A stretch of DNA of 64,000 bases from MWEH01 sp035409945. Lineage in GTDB: Bacteria > Bacillota > Clostridia > Christensenellales > DTU072. The DNA lies in the NCBI GenBank assembly GCA_035409945.1, contig DAONQC010000002.1:258069-322068 (forward strand). The letters run 5' to 3'. Positions 1-8,083 of the stretch are shown in pieces. Every line of letters begins with the position of its first letter. The first letter of the stretch is position 1. The translations under genes and the position numbers were made by a program. The notes below the pieces were generated by a model. It saw nothing but the letters and a program-made list of their open reading frames with translations. It was not told where the DNA came from and made no database searches.

Positions 1-549
1 CCAGCTAACAATATCTTCCTTTAATGCTTCAATTGGATAAATTTCTAGGTATAACTGTGAGCTATGATTTAGCTTTATAACGCTACCGCCTGTGGGCAAT
101 GCATTTCCATCACTATCAAATACAACTAAGCTCTCTATGGAATTACTTGTTATATTAAACACAACTGCTCTTGTTACATTAACATTTGCGGCAGCTGATA
201 TAACAACTTTGACTGGTCCTACTTTTTTAGGAATTACGCTATATCTATTTGTATCTCCCCTTCTAACTATCTCAACATCGCCTACTGAACCTTCTTCAAT
301 TTTAGGAGGATTGATATTAGAGTTTTTAGTCATAAGTGGTAACACGTCAATTATTATAAAGGCGTTTAAATCATCAATATCGACGTTTATAATGTCATCT
401 TTTCCAATAACCTTGTTATTAGAGTCCCTAATTTCTATACCAAACGGGTTGTCGGGAGTAGTGATGGATATAACCCTACTAGTGGCAGTTAATGCCATAG
501 TAACGATAATCGGAATTAATAGAATTATGAAAATTAAAAAATTTCTCAT
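1..549 (-). CDS. Secreted or membrane-anchored protein, N-terminal part (runs off window)
   Basis: An open frame starts at ATG 549 and stays open for 183 codons to the left edge, so only the N-terminal part is present. Residues 2-24 are a hydrophobic stretch (MRNFLIFIILLIPIIVTMAL) that reads as a signal peptide or membrane anchor. The rest is a beta-rich, Ser/Asn/Val-rich sequence with the look of an extracellular Ig-like domain, for example the VGPVKVVISAAANVNVTRA stretch. A weak AAAGGG Shine-Dalgarno lies about 8 bases upstream. No family is recognised. It is the last gene seen in a minus-strand run that begins with the ABC transporter, which may export it or be unrelated. The overlapping plus-strand frame at 92-586 is its shadow. 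Confidence 0.75.
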   Translation of the reverse strand, partial: MRNFLIFIILLIPIIVTMALTATSRVISITTPDNPFGIEIRDSNNKVIGKDDIINVDIDDLNAFIIIDVLPLMTKNSNINPPKIEEGSVGDVEIVRRGDTNRYSVIPKKVGPVKVVISAAANVNVTRAVVFNITSNSIESLVVFDSDGNALPTGGSVIKLNHSSQLYLEIYPIEALKEDIVSW

Positions 550-565
550 TTATATAACCCTTTCA

Positions 566-900
566 CCATCAAATCCTTTTATTTAGTCAATTTTATCTAA
601 TTCTTTGCCACCTTCGTTAAGTAGCGAATCTTTCTATCCGGTCAACTTTTACCCGTTGCTTTATAAGCTTTTTATTTGGTCAATCTCCATCTATTTCTTT
701 ACAGCTCTTGCTAAACATCAAATCCTTTTACTTAGTCAATTTCTGTCTATCTTTTCTCAACCCTTCATTGCATGACTTTGTTTTCTGTCCTGGCGAGACT
801 AATAGACTGTTTTTTAACTTTATTTTCTGTATCCACGAGATTAATATTCTCGTTATCTTTAATATTTTCTATGTACTTGCGAGACCAACAGATTAGTGCA
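566..900. repeat. Decayed tandem repeats downstream of ABC permease gene
   Basis: This 380-base gap carries no gene. A 26-base segment ending in TTAGTCAATTT occurs at 569-594 and again at 719-744 with one or two changes, and further GTCAA-centred copies lie at 641 and 679. They resemble the permease gene tail (GTCAAATCT near 938). A second family, GCGAGAYYAAYAGA, recurs at 793, 835 and 879 with a period of 42-44. Confidence 0.6.
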
Positions 901-932
901 CGCTCTATTTTTAACCTACATGTATGGAGAAT

Positions 933-2552
933 TTATGTGTCTATGTAGTCAAATCTATGTTTCAACCTGATAAAGTATGTTAAAAATGACAATATCAGTA
1001 ACCCGCCAGCTATGCCCAAGCCGTAGTAAAGGGCGACTTGAACTGACACCAAGTACCCCAATAGCATTGCACCAACACCAATTACTAATGCTATCAAAAG
1101 TCCAATGCCTACCGACATCGTTGTATTAACATTGTTTTCAACAAGCTCACCTTCTCCAGACACATTGAAATATGGCTTTACAATATCTCTTCTCATACTA
1201 AATAGTGTTAATGCAACTGCACAAGCCTGTACAACACCTAGAACGCCAAAAGCATGTTTTACATCCATTTGCTTTGTAAAAACTATGACAGCTATAGACA
1301 AAACATTGGCTAGAAAAGACACTATAAAGTACATAGTAAATTTAGCCGCTAACTGTACAAGAGGTGATACGGGTATTATTTTGATATGGTATACATTATT
1401 ACCTTCCCTGCTTATACTTGTTGCTGCAAAGGAACAAATGATGGTAGTGAATATAAGCATTACGAGTAATGATATTCCTAGAGTTATTTGCTCGCCTACT
1501 TGATTTTTTGCAAGTGCTAGTGTTATCCGATTACAGAAAAACACCATTATTGGCATAGCACAAGCTAACACAAAATATTGGAAACTATAGTTTACTGACC
1601 TAAATATCTCCAAAAACTCCTTATTCATCAAGGAGAAAAATACTGGTCTAACTTTATTTTTCGTTACTTTCTTAAATGCACTACCTTCTGCTTCAATGTT
1701 TCCAAGTAATGTCTTTTGATATAGTTTTACTATGACAAGTATAGTTGCTATAAAAGTTAGTGCTGTTAAGTAAATAAGAACGGGATAAGCTATATATAGC
1801 TCATTTAAAATCATCATGTCAGCTAGATATTTTACTGGAATTAGATACTTACAAATAGTTTTTATTATTCTAACCACTTCTGGCGAAAAGACAGAAAACT
1901 CGGTATCTTTTAAAAATTGCACCATACGATCGAATAAAAGCATATATGCGGCAAAAAATAGTGCAACTACAATAGTGAGTAATATGATTATAAGTCCGTG
2001 TTTATTTTTGATTTTATTAGCCATATGGGTACCAGGAATCGCAAATATATTTGCAATAAAAAATGGTATAAATACACAAAACAGTATAGAAAGAGGTATC
2101 CTGATGTAATATGATATCCCTACTTCTGTGACACTTGCATATCCTACTAACATTGGAACGAGGACTATCATGACTAGCCCTAATTGCGTTAGTATCAAAA
2201 ACAATGTTTTACTGATAAACATGTGTATCGGCTTTATTGGAAATCTCATTAGAATTTCATTGTCACCCTTGTAATATAAAACCTTTGATGTACTGCTGAC
2301 CCCAGATATGCATAAAAATATAAATACAACTGCATATACTAGTACCAATGCTTCATACAACATATCTGCCCTTTCAAACATATTGAAGAAAATCCTGCTG
2401 ACGTAATAAAGCGCTGTCATTAATGCAGCTGCTCCAATAACATAAAACAGTGACTTAAAAAAAGACTTCGTGTCCTTTACCGATAATGTTCCAAATTTAT
2501 TTACAAATTCCAGTTTTAATAGCGTTAGTACTGGATGTTTTTTCCTTCCCAT
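933..2552 (-). CDS. ABC exporter permease, about 12 TM segments
   Basis: This 539-aa protein is almost entirely hydrophobic. About twelve membrane segments can be read, the first near residues 33-55 (YVIGAAALMTALYYVSRIFF) and the last at the C-terminus (GIAGGLLILSFLTYF). Basic loops, such as the one near KKVTKNKVRP, separate two halves, the layout of the large ABC-2-like permeases of Gram-positive exporters. Start ATG 2552 has AGAGGA six bases upstream. The cognate ATPase is encoded just upstream on the same strand, 271 bases away, and the gap is filled with a 20-bp repeat array. The substrate cannot be read from the sequence; lipid, peptide or surface protein export are all possible. Confidence 0.85.
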   Translation of the reverse strand: MGRKKHPVLTLLKLEFVNKFGTLSVKDTKSFFKSLFYVIGAAALMTALYYVSRIFFNMFERADMLYEALVLVYAVVFIFLCISGVSSTSKVLYYKGDNEILMRFPIKPIHMFISKTLFLILTQLGLVMIVLVPMLVGYASVTEVGISYYIRIPLSILFCVFIPFFIANIFAIPGTHMANKIKNKHGLIIILLTIVVALFFAAYMLLFDRMVQFLKDTEFSVFSPEVVRIIKTICKYLIPVKYLADMMILNELYIAYPVLIYLTALTFIATILVIVKLYQKTLLGNIEAEGSAFKKVTKNKVRPVFFSLMNKEFLEIFRSVNYSFQYFVLACAMPIMVFFCNRITLALAKNQVGEQITLGISLLVMLIFTTIICSFAATSISREGNNVYHIKIIPVSPLVQLAAKFTMYFIVSFLANVLSIAVIVFTKQMDVKHAFGVLGVVQACAVALTLFSMRRDIVKPYFNVSGEGELVENNVNTTMSVGIGLLIALVIGVGAMLLGYLVSVQVALYYGLGIAGGLLILSFLTYFIRLKHRFDYIDT

Positions 2553-2561
2553 ATAAATCCT

Positions 2562-2798
2562 CTTGCTTATCTACTTTAGCTTGTTTATTTAATTTCGCTT
2601 ACACTTCGACTTGTACTTGTGTTTATCTGCTTTCGCTTGTGCTTACCTACTTGCACTTGTGTTTATTTGATTTTTCTTGTACTTGCCTTCTTTCGCTTGT
2701 TTGTCTATTCTTATCCTGCATGTCTAATTTGCTTGTGCTTGTCTAACCTCGCTTACGTATATTTACTTTCACTTGCTTATCTACTCATGCTTGTAATT
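2562..2798. repeat. About 20-bp degenerate tandem array between the two ABC genes
   Basis: Successive units begin CTTGTGTTTATCTGCTTTCG, CTTGTGCTTACCTACTTGCA, CTTGTGTTTATTTGATTTTT, CTTGTACTTGCCTTCTTTCG and so on, each 20 bases or slightly shortened (16-18). About twelve units fill the gap. The left end merges with the Shine-Dalgarno region of the permease gene, because CTCTTGCTTATCTACTTTAG is itself a unit. The repeats have no conserved reading frame. Confidence 0.85.
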
Positions 2799-2823
2799 TA
2801 AGCCACTTGCAAATCTTTTGTTA

Positions 2824-3588
2824 TTATCTTCCGATACCAAAGATATCGTCTGTTGTACGGTTGATAATATCTTGTTCGGTTGCAGTAATTTGTACAAACG
2901 TGCTTTCTAGCGTTTCTTTATTTCCTTTTATATGTAAATCAATGGTGCATTGCTGTACACCATCTTTTATGATACTTACTCTATCGCAAACTTTAGAAAC
3001 CAAATCTAAGTTATGGCTAGAGAAAAACACCGTGTTACCTTCTTGGCAGTGATCGTACATCCTTTTAAGGATTTCTATCATAGATTGGTGATCAAGACCA
3101 GTCATCGGTTCGTCTAGCACCCATAGTTTTGGATTATGAATAAGTGCACCGATTATACTAATCTTTTGTTTCATACCATGTGAGTATGATTTGATTTGTG
3201 TATCAACGGCATGCCCTAACTTAAACTGCGCAACATATTTATCAAAACGAGCTTCTCTTTCGCGTTTGCTGACTTTATATATATCTGCTAAAAAGTTAAC
3301 ATATTCTCTCCCTGTTAATTTCTCATATACAGAGTGATTGTCAGGAACATATCCCATGTTCATCTTTGCATTTATTGGATCTTTTTGTATGTCATATCCA
3401 CAAATCTTTATTGTTCCCGATGTAAATGGATATATGCCTGTTAAACATTTAATAGTGGTTGATTTTCCAGCGCCGTTTTGACCTAAAAAGCCAAATATTT
3501 CTCCTGGTTTCAATTCAAGACTCAAGTCCCTTACCGAAAACCTCTCGCTGTTTCTATATTTTTTATACAAGTTCTTAATCTCTAGCAT
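2824..3588 (-). CDS. ABC transporter ATP-binding protein
   Basis: This 254-aa protein is a standard ABC ATPase. The Walker A GQNGAGKST is near residue 36, the signature SHGMKQKIS near 136, the Walker B LWVLDEP near 155, and the switch His in FFSSHNLD near 191. The length fits a stand-alone ABC-2 type ATPase of the YhaQ/NatA type. The start ATG 3588 has GGGGGAA about 8 bases upstream. It is the first gene of a two-gene unit with the downstream permease, and together they should form a membrane exporter. The C-terminal 50 residues after the nucleotide-binding domain are short and give no clue to the substrate. Confidence 0.93.
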   Translation of the reverse strand: MLEIKNLYKKYRNSERFSVRDLSLELKPGEIFGFLGQNGAGKSTTIKCLTGIYPFTSGTIKICGYDIQKDPINAKMNMGYVPDNHSVYEKLTGREYVNFLADIYKVSKREREARFDKYVAQFKLGHAVDTQIKSYSHGMKQKISIIGALIHNPKLWVLDEPMTGLDHQSMIEILKRMYDHCQEGNTVFFSSHNLDLVSKVCDRVSIIKDGVQQCTIDLHIKGNKETLESTFVQITATEQDIINRTTDDIFGIGR

Positions 3589-3892
3589 CTAGCGTTCCCC
3601 CTGAATTATCATTCAATAGTATTATGAAGCTTTTATTTTAATGTTTATTTTAACACCTATTTTCTATTATATCATTTAAATATTTAATATTCACCTAATA
3701 AGAAACATTTTGTATTTTCTGAACCTTACTTTAACAACTGTCCTTTTTCACAGACCTTCTTATCGGAAGCTAAACTCACCATATGATACTCAAAGGTCTA
3801 TTTAGTGCCCAACTTACTATGACAACTGTTAATTCTCAAGTTAATTACAAAGCTTTGAACAGCATTTACATTTACCAATTAACCGTTGTGAC

Positions 3893-3921
3893 TTGACGAT
3901 AACCAAATCTTAATTGATAAT
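3893..3921 (+). promoter_or_regulatory. Putative promoter of nagB
   Basis: TTGACG (3893-3898), a 17-base spacer and GATAAT (3916-3921) match a sigma-A type promoter. Transcription from it would give a leader of about 135 bases that contains the inverted-repeat element at 4008-4059. The 476-base gap to the divergent ABC ATPase gene shows nothing else. Confidence 0.5.
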
Positions 3922-4007
3922 AAATAAAATAGCACTTTTAGTGTCTCTTTGAAAACTATGATGCATTTTAGTTCAATGTAAAGTGATAAGATATATATAC
4001 ACAATCT

Positions 4008-4059
4008 AATGTTGCTAACCTTTTTACTGGTTAAATTCAAACAACATTATCATACGAGG
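4008..4059 (+). promoter_or_regulatory. Conserved leader/operator element before nagB
   Basis: The element contains AATGTTGCTAACC, an 8-base spacer, then GGTTAAATTCAAACA, and it runs without break into the Shine-Dalgarno site ACGAGG. TAACC (4016-4020) and GGTTA (4029-4033) form an inverted repeat. The right half matches the leader of the uxuB-like gene at 41077-41129 in 30 of 31 positions. Weaker versions precede kdgK and an alpha/beta hydrolase gene. It could be a DNA operator (GntR or LacI type) or an RNA stem-loop next to the ribosome site. Confidence 0.65.
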
Positions 4060-4064
4060 AAGAC

Positions 4065-4802
4065 ATGAGATTTTATCTAGCAAGAGATGTAAAGGAAGTA
4101 AATAACATTGCATATAACTTAATTCGTGTTGAAATACTTAGAAACCCAAAAATTATATTAGGTCTTGCAACAGGCTCTACCCCACTTGGATTATATAAGC
4201 TTATGATAGAAGATTGTAAGCGTGGCAATGTGTCATATAAAGATGTGAAAACTATAAATTTAGATGAGTATATTGGAATTCCAGAAAATCATCCTCAAAG
4301 CTATCACACTTTCATGTATGAAAATTTATTCAAAGATATCGATATTGACCTGAAAAACACAAAGATTCCAAATGGCAACGCTAAAGATTTAGCTAAAGAA
4401 TGCGCAGATTACACTGCATATATAGATAAATTTACTCCACATATTCAAATACTAGGTATTGGAAGTAACGGACACATAGCCTTTAATGAACCAGGCACCT
4501 CTTTTGATTCAACCACTCATGTTGTGGATTTGAAAGAAAGTACAATAAAAGACAATTCTAGATTTTTTGATAGCATTGACGATGTTCCAAAACAAGCCAT
4601 AACTATGGGTATTGCAGATATTATGAAAGCAAAAATGATAATTCTTCTTGCAACGGGTACAAGTAAAACTGATGCTTTATATAACGCTGTGCTTGGTCCC
4701 ATTAATGAAAACTGCCCCGCAAGCATATTGCAACAGCACAAAAATGTTGTAGTTGTTGCCGATCCAAACGCCAGCTTCATGGTCAAAACAAAAAGAGCCT
4801 AA
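4065..4802 (+). CDS. nagB: Glucosamine-6-phosphate deaminase
   Basis: NagB converts glucosamine-6-phosphate into fructose-6-phosphate and ammonia in the cytoplasm. The 245-aa product shows the family motifs: the phosphate loop LGLATGSTPLGLY near residues 32-44, the catalytic Asp in INLDEYIG near 72, and GIGSNGHIAFNEPGTSF near 129-145 with the catalytic His and Glu. The length is close to the short Gram-positive form, and the C-terminus after VVVVADPNASF is brief. Start ATG 4065 follows ACGAGGAAG at good spacing. It is a single plus-strand gene, divergent from the ABC exporter and convergent with the SIS-domain gene, which probably acts on a related amino sugar phosphate. Confidence 0.96.
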   Translation: MRFYLARDVKEVNNIAYNLIRVEILRNPKIILGLATGSTPLGLYKLMIEDCKRGNVSYKDVKTINLDEYIGIPENHPQSYHTFMYENLFKDIDIDLKNTKIPNGNAKDLAKECADYTAYIDKFTPHIQILGIGSNGHIAFNEPGTSFDSTTHVVDLKESTIKDNSRFFDSIDDVPKQAITMGIADIMKAKMIILLATGTSKTDALYNAVLGPINENCPASILQQHKNVVVVADPNASFMVKTKRA

Positions 4803-4940
4803 AGCACCATACTTTAAAACAACACCAACCACCGGAAGCTCTATCCTATCCACTAAAAATTTGCAACACTCGGATGTCAAACCAATTAAAGCTTAGTTTG
4901 TGAGAATAATCTAGTGTATTTGTTCGTTTGCATTACTATC

Positions 4941-4969
4941 AAAAAACCCACCTGATTTTTCAGATGGGT
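4941..4969 (-). terminator. Intrinsic terminator of the SIS-domain gene
   Basis: On the minus strand ACCCATCTGA pairs with TCAGGTGGGT around an AAAA-type loop, followed by six T. It lies 27 bases after the stop codon of the SIS gene. Confidence 0.8.
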
Positions 4970-4995
4970 CTAATTATTTTAAATTGATTTACCCT

Positions 4996-6030
4996 CTATT
5001 TTGTAACGGTAATTTTTTTCATATTCCTTGGCTTATCTGGGTTTAATCCTAGTGCTTGAGCCATATATACCACGAAAAGTTCAATTGCCATGGTATAAAT
5101 AAATGGAGCAGATGTGCCACGCGTAGATGGCATTTTACATGCTTTTTTACTTATATTAAGAACTTCAGGAATATCTGTAAATGAGTAAATATCGGCTCCT
5201 AAAAGTGATAATCTGGTTGCCATAGATATGAACTCATCGCTAAATTCAGACCTTGGTGCTAGGAACACGATTGGAGTTCCTTCTTCTACTATTGATATAG
5301 GACCATGCATAAAGTCACAGGTTGAAAAAGGTCTTGAAAGCTTATAGCAAGTTGTCATCATCTTAAGTGATAATTCTGATGCTACACATTGCGTTTGACC
5401 ACGAGTTAGTATTATAAAGTTATTGATATCTTTCGAAGCTTCTGCAAATTCTTGTATATCTGATTTGTAATCATTTAAAAAAGAAGCTATCATTGGTGGC
5501 AATGTCGAAACATTCATTTTTGCCGTGGATGGAGCTAATGCATTTGCTAAAATATACATGCTAGTTAATTGGGCTAAAAAGGTTTTTGTAGCTCCTACAC
5601 TTTCTTCCAATCCTGCTGCTAAATATATATGATAGTCACAAGCTTTTGCGAGAGGTGAGTTTGGATCGTTGGTAACAGCCACTGTTAACGCACCTGTCTT
5701 TTTGGCATTTTCTGCAACCATTAAGGTGTCGGTAGACATTCCACTTTGGCTGATTGCAAGAAGCATATTGTTTTCTAGATTTACTGTAGCACCGTACACA
5801 GTTGTGATAGATGGAGTATATTTACTTACAATTACCTTCCCTATCATTTCTACAATGTATTTAAAGTACGTCGCAGCATTATCGCTGGTTCCCCTTGCAA
5901 CTGTTGTAATATTTGTAATGCCCCTAATTTTAAACTCTTCTGCGATTTCAGCTATAACCTTTTTATTCTTGTTAATAACTCCACGCATAACATTTGGCGC
6001 ATCTAAAAACTCGTTTAACATTATGGACAT
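4996..6030 (-). CDS. Double SIS-domain sugar-phosphate isomerase/deaminase (AgaS/GlmS-C-like)
   Basis: The product has two SIS domains, as in the isomerase half of GlmS, AgaS and type-II glucosamine-6-phosphate deaminases. The first carries TVARGTSDNAATYFKY and the Ser-rich AISQSGMSTDTL phosphate site. The second carries FIILTRGQTQCVASELSLK. No glutaminase domain is present, so it should deaminate or isomerise a hexosamine phosphate rather than make one. I place the start at ATG 6030 (MSIMLNEF) because GGGAGAAG lies just upstream; a TTG at 6051 would add seven residues but has no better site. It converges with nagB, which suggests a shared role in amino-sugar use. Confidence 0.88.
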   Translation of the reverse strand: MSIMLNEFLDAPNVMRGVINKNKKVIAEIAEEFKIRGITNITTVARGTSDNAATYFKYIVEMIGKVIVSKYTPSITTVYGATVNLENNMLLAISQSGMSTDTLMVAENAKKTGALTVAVTNDPNSPLAKACDYHIYLAAGLEESVGATKTFLAQLTSMYILANALAPSTAKMNVSTLPPMIASFLNDYKSDIQEFAEASKDINNFIILTRGQTQCVASELSLKMMTTCYKLSRPFSTCDFMHGPISIVEEGTPIVFLAPRSEFSDEFISMATRLSLLGADIYSFTDIPEVLNISKKACKMPSTRGTSAPFIYTMAIELFVVYMAQALGLNPDKPRNMKKITVTK

Positions 6031-6335
6031 AATACTTCTCCCACCCATCAATATTTATGCTTATTATAGTTTATGATACTAATTTTGTAAAACAAATTAA
6101 CGCTTCCATAAACCCACACAGCTTTAGTCCGTTAAACCATCGCTTAAATTCCATAGTGAATTAATCTACACGCAGGTTTTAATTGTTATTTCTTCCCTCC
6201 TGAAATCCTTGCCATTACGCCCAAGTTTGACAAACAACTTCGTTCAACCTCAACTGCCATTTGTCACAGTCAGTTGATAGTAGATTAACCTCCGTACATT
6301 ACAGGCAAACGCAACTATTAAACTAATTAAAGAGG

Positions 6336-6364
6336 TTGACACGCTAATGTCTTCCCCATATAAT
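6336..6364 (+). promoter_or_regulatory. Consensus promoter for tRNA-Thr
   Basis: TTGACA (6336-6341), a 17-base spacer and TATAAT (6359-6364) are a perfect sigma-A promoter about 60 bases before the tRNA. The rest of the 393-base gap upstream (6031-6335) shows no gene. Confidence 0.85.
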
Positions 6365-6423
6365 ATGTAAAGTAATTAATTTACTTTTTCAAAAAGAAAG
6401 TGATTACAACAATTTTATAACTT

Positions 6424-6499
6424 GCTGCTATGGCTCAGTCGGTAGAGCACGTCCTTGGTAAGGACGGGGTCACCGGTTCAAATCCGGTTAGCAGCTCCA
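6424..6499 (+). tRNA. tRNA-Thr (anticodon GGT)
   Basis: The acceptor strand GCTGCTA pairs with TAGCAGC. The D-arm (GCTCAGTCGGTAGAGC), the anticodon stem CGTCC/GGACG around loop TTGGTAA, and the T-arm ACCGGTTCAAATCCGGT are all intact, and CCA is encoded. Loop position 34-36 reads GGT, so it decodes threonine ACC and ACT. It is followed directly by a terminator. Confidence 0.97.
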
Positions 6500-6502
6500 C
6501 AA

Positions 6503-6535
6503 AAAACACCGAGCGAAAAATCTCGGTGTTTTGCT
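6503..6535 (+). terminator. Terminator after tRNA-Thr
   Basis: AAAACACCGAG and CTCGGTGTTTT form an 11-bp stem around CGAAAAAT, ending in a T-run. Confidence 0.9.
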
Positions 6536-6552
6536 TTTGAAACTTCTTAATC

Positions 6553-6610
6553 CTAAAGGATTTTAATGCACCTTTTATTTAACATATTTAGGCAACCAGC
6601 TCAAGGTTAA
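6553..6610. repeat. Decayed copy of the GH4 gene 3' end
   Basis: TTTTAATGCACCTTTTATTT (6561-6580) repeats the GH4 tail TTTGAATGCATCTTTTATCT (6629-6648) at a distance of 68 bases. The match continues weakly into AGGCAACCAGC against GGGTAACCAACC. Confidence 0.65.
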
Positions 6611-6642
6611 CCAGGATTATTTTATCGATTTGAATGCATCTT

Positions 6643-7974
6643 TTATCTAGCGTACTCGGGTAACCAACCGTCGCCGTGATGGAAGTCATAGAGTTCATCA
6701 CACATTTTTATAATATCTTCAATTAGCATTTCGGAAGATGTATGCGGATCTAGTGCAACTGCCATATATACATAGTCCATCCTTCTTTCTTTTGCAGCTT
6801 TTATTGCCATTTCTTGGGGATTGATATTAGTTCTATTTAAGGCAGCTAACTCGTCAGGAATCCTTCCAAAATCTTCAGCAGCAAATCCGTTTGCATCTAC
6901 AGTCATAGGAACTTCTACACATGCGTATGGAGGAAGGTTATGGATGGTCTTTTTATCATTTAACATACTTCCACCAAACTCATATTTTTTATTGGTATAC
7001 GCTCCTTGAATTATTCTCGATCCATACTCCTTACTCTTATTGTGTTTTAGTTTTCTTTTGAAAGATAGTTTGAATCTTTGTAGCTTCCAAAGCCTAATTT
7101 GCCAACGGCATCTTCTAGGATATTCATCTAGTGGAATCTTAAATTCATCTATTAACTCTGGGCATCTATTTTTAATGTAGTATGGTAAATATTCGGATGC
7201 GTGTTCCGATGATTCTGTTATATAACAACCAAAATTATGCATCATATCGTGTCTTACAAGGTCAGCCATTATAAGATATACAGCTAGTTTATAGTTTCCG
7301 GATTTAGAGCGCTCTTTAATTTCTGGATACATGTCCACTCCATCTTTATCTTTTATATCAAGTAGCCAAGCTTGATGATTAATGCCCCCTATTTTGTATG
7401 TTGCACCATCTAGCTTGTCTGACATTTGAAGCATTTTTAGAAGTTGTGGTACACAAACCTGTACACTATGGCATAGTCCCACAATATTGACTTTAGTGTG
7501 CCTTAACATATACCCAGTTAACATAGCCATCGGATTAGTGTAATTTAAAAACAATGCATTCGGACAAACCTCTTCAATGTCTTTAGCAAAATCCTCAAGT
7601 ACTGCAATAGTACGTAACGCTCTAAATATACCACCTACTCCTAATGTATCTGCAATCGTTTGTCTTAGACCATATTTTTTGGGTATTTCAAAATCAGCAA
7701 CTGTACAAGGGATATATCCCCCTATTTGAACAGCATTTATTATGTAGTCTGCATCTCTTAAAGCCTCTTTCCTATCTAAATGCATACTTATTACAGCAGG
7801 ACTGTTATATCTTCTATTAACAGCAGAAACTACCACATAGGATTCTTTCAGCCTTTTTTCATCTATATCGTGCAGTGCAATTTCAAAATTACCAAGTTCT
7901 GGCGTACGAATACAATCGCCCAAAACATTCTTTGCAAAAACTGTACTTCCTGCACCTAAAAAACATATTTTCAT
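6643..7974 (-). CDS. GH4 family alpha-galactosidase/alpha-glucosidase (NAD- and Mn-dependent)
   Basis: Family GH4 hydrolases cleave glycosides by an NAD-assisted oxidation-elimination route. The 443-aa product has the Rossmann motif ICFLGAGSTVFAK at residues 3-15, the substrate motif NYTNPMAMLTGY near 145, the metal-ligand Cys and His in LCHSVQ and GINHQAWLLD, and the later ESSEHASEYLPYY. These features match the MelA-type alpha-galactosidase branch better than the 6-phospho-glucosidase branch. The start ATG 7974 has GGAGGGAT upstream. It follows the GH4-like gene 8084-9097 on the same strand and is divergent from a MelB-like symporter, so galactoside uptake and cleavage are probably linked. 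Substrate choice is inference. Confidence 0.9.
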   Translation of the reverse strand: MKICFLGAGSTVFAKNVLGDCIRTPELGNFEIALHDIDEKRLKESYVVVSAVNRRYNSPAVISMHLDRKEALRDADYIINAVQIGGYIPCTVADFEIPKKYGLRQTIADTLGVGGIFRALRTIAVLEDFAKDIEEVCPNALFLNYTNPMAMLTGYMLRHTKVNIVGLCHSVQVCVPQLLKMLQMSDKLDGATYKIGGINHQAWLLDIKDKDGVDMYPEIKERSKSGNYKLAVYLIMADLVRHDMMHNFGCYITESSEHASEYLPYYIKNRCPELIDEFKIPLDEYPRRCRWQIRLWKLQRFKLSFKRKLKHNKSKEYGSRIIQGAYTNKKYEFGGSMLNDKKTIHNLPPYACVEVPMTVDANGFAAEDFGRIPDELAALNRTNINPQEMAIKAAKERRMDYVYMAVALDPHTSSEMLIEDIIKMCDELYDFHHGDGWLPEYAR

Positions 7975-8083
7975 TTATATCCCTCCTAACATTTATGCAA
8001 TGTATAAATCGTGTTTAATCAACTTGTTTGTATTATCATCATCTATTTATGTAAAGTTCGTAACAGTTGAATATCAGTACCAT

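Noticed and set aside
92..586. Plus-strand 164-aa frame
   Set aside because: It is antisense to a better minus-strand frame with signal peptide and ribosome site (1-549).
708..896. Plus-strand 62-aa frame
   Set aside because: It lies in decayed repeats, has no ribosome site and its residues follow the T-rich repeat composition.
2486..2801. Plus-strand frames rich in Leu/Cys/Tyr
   Set aside because: They are produced by the 20-bp CTTGT array; there is no stable frame across units and no ribosome site.
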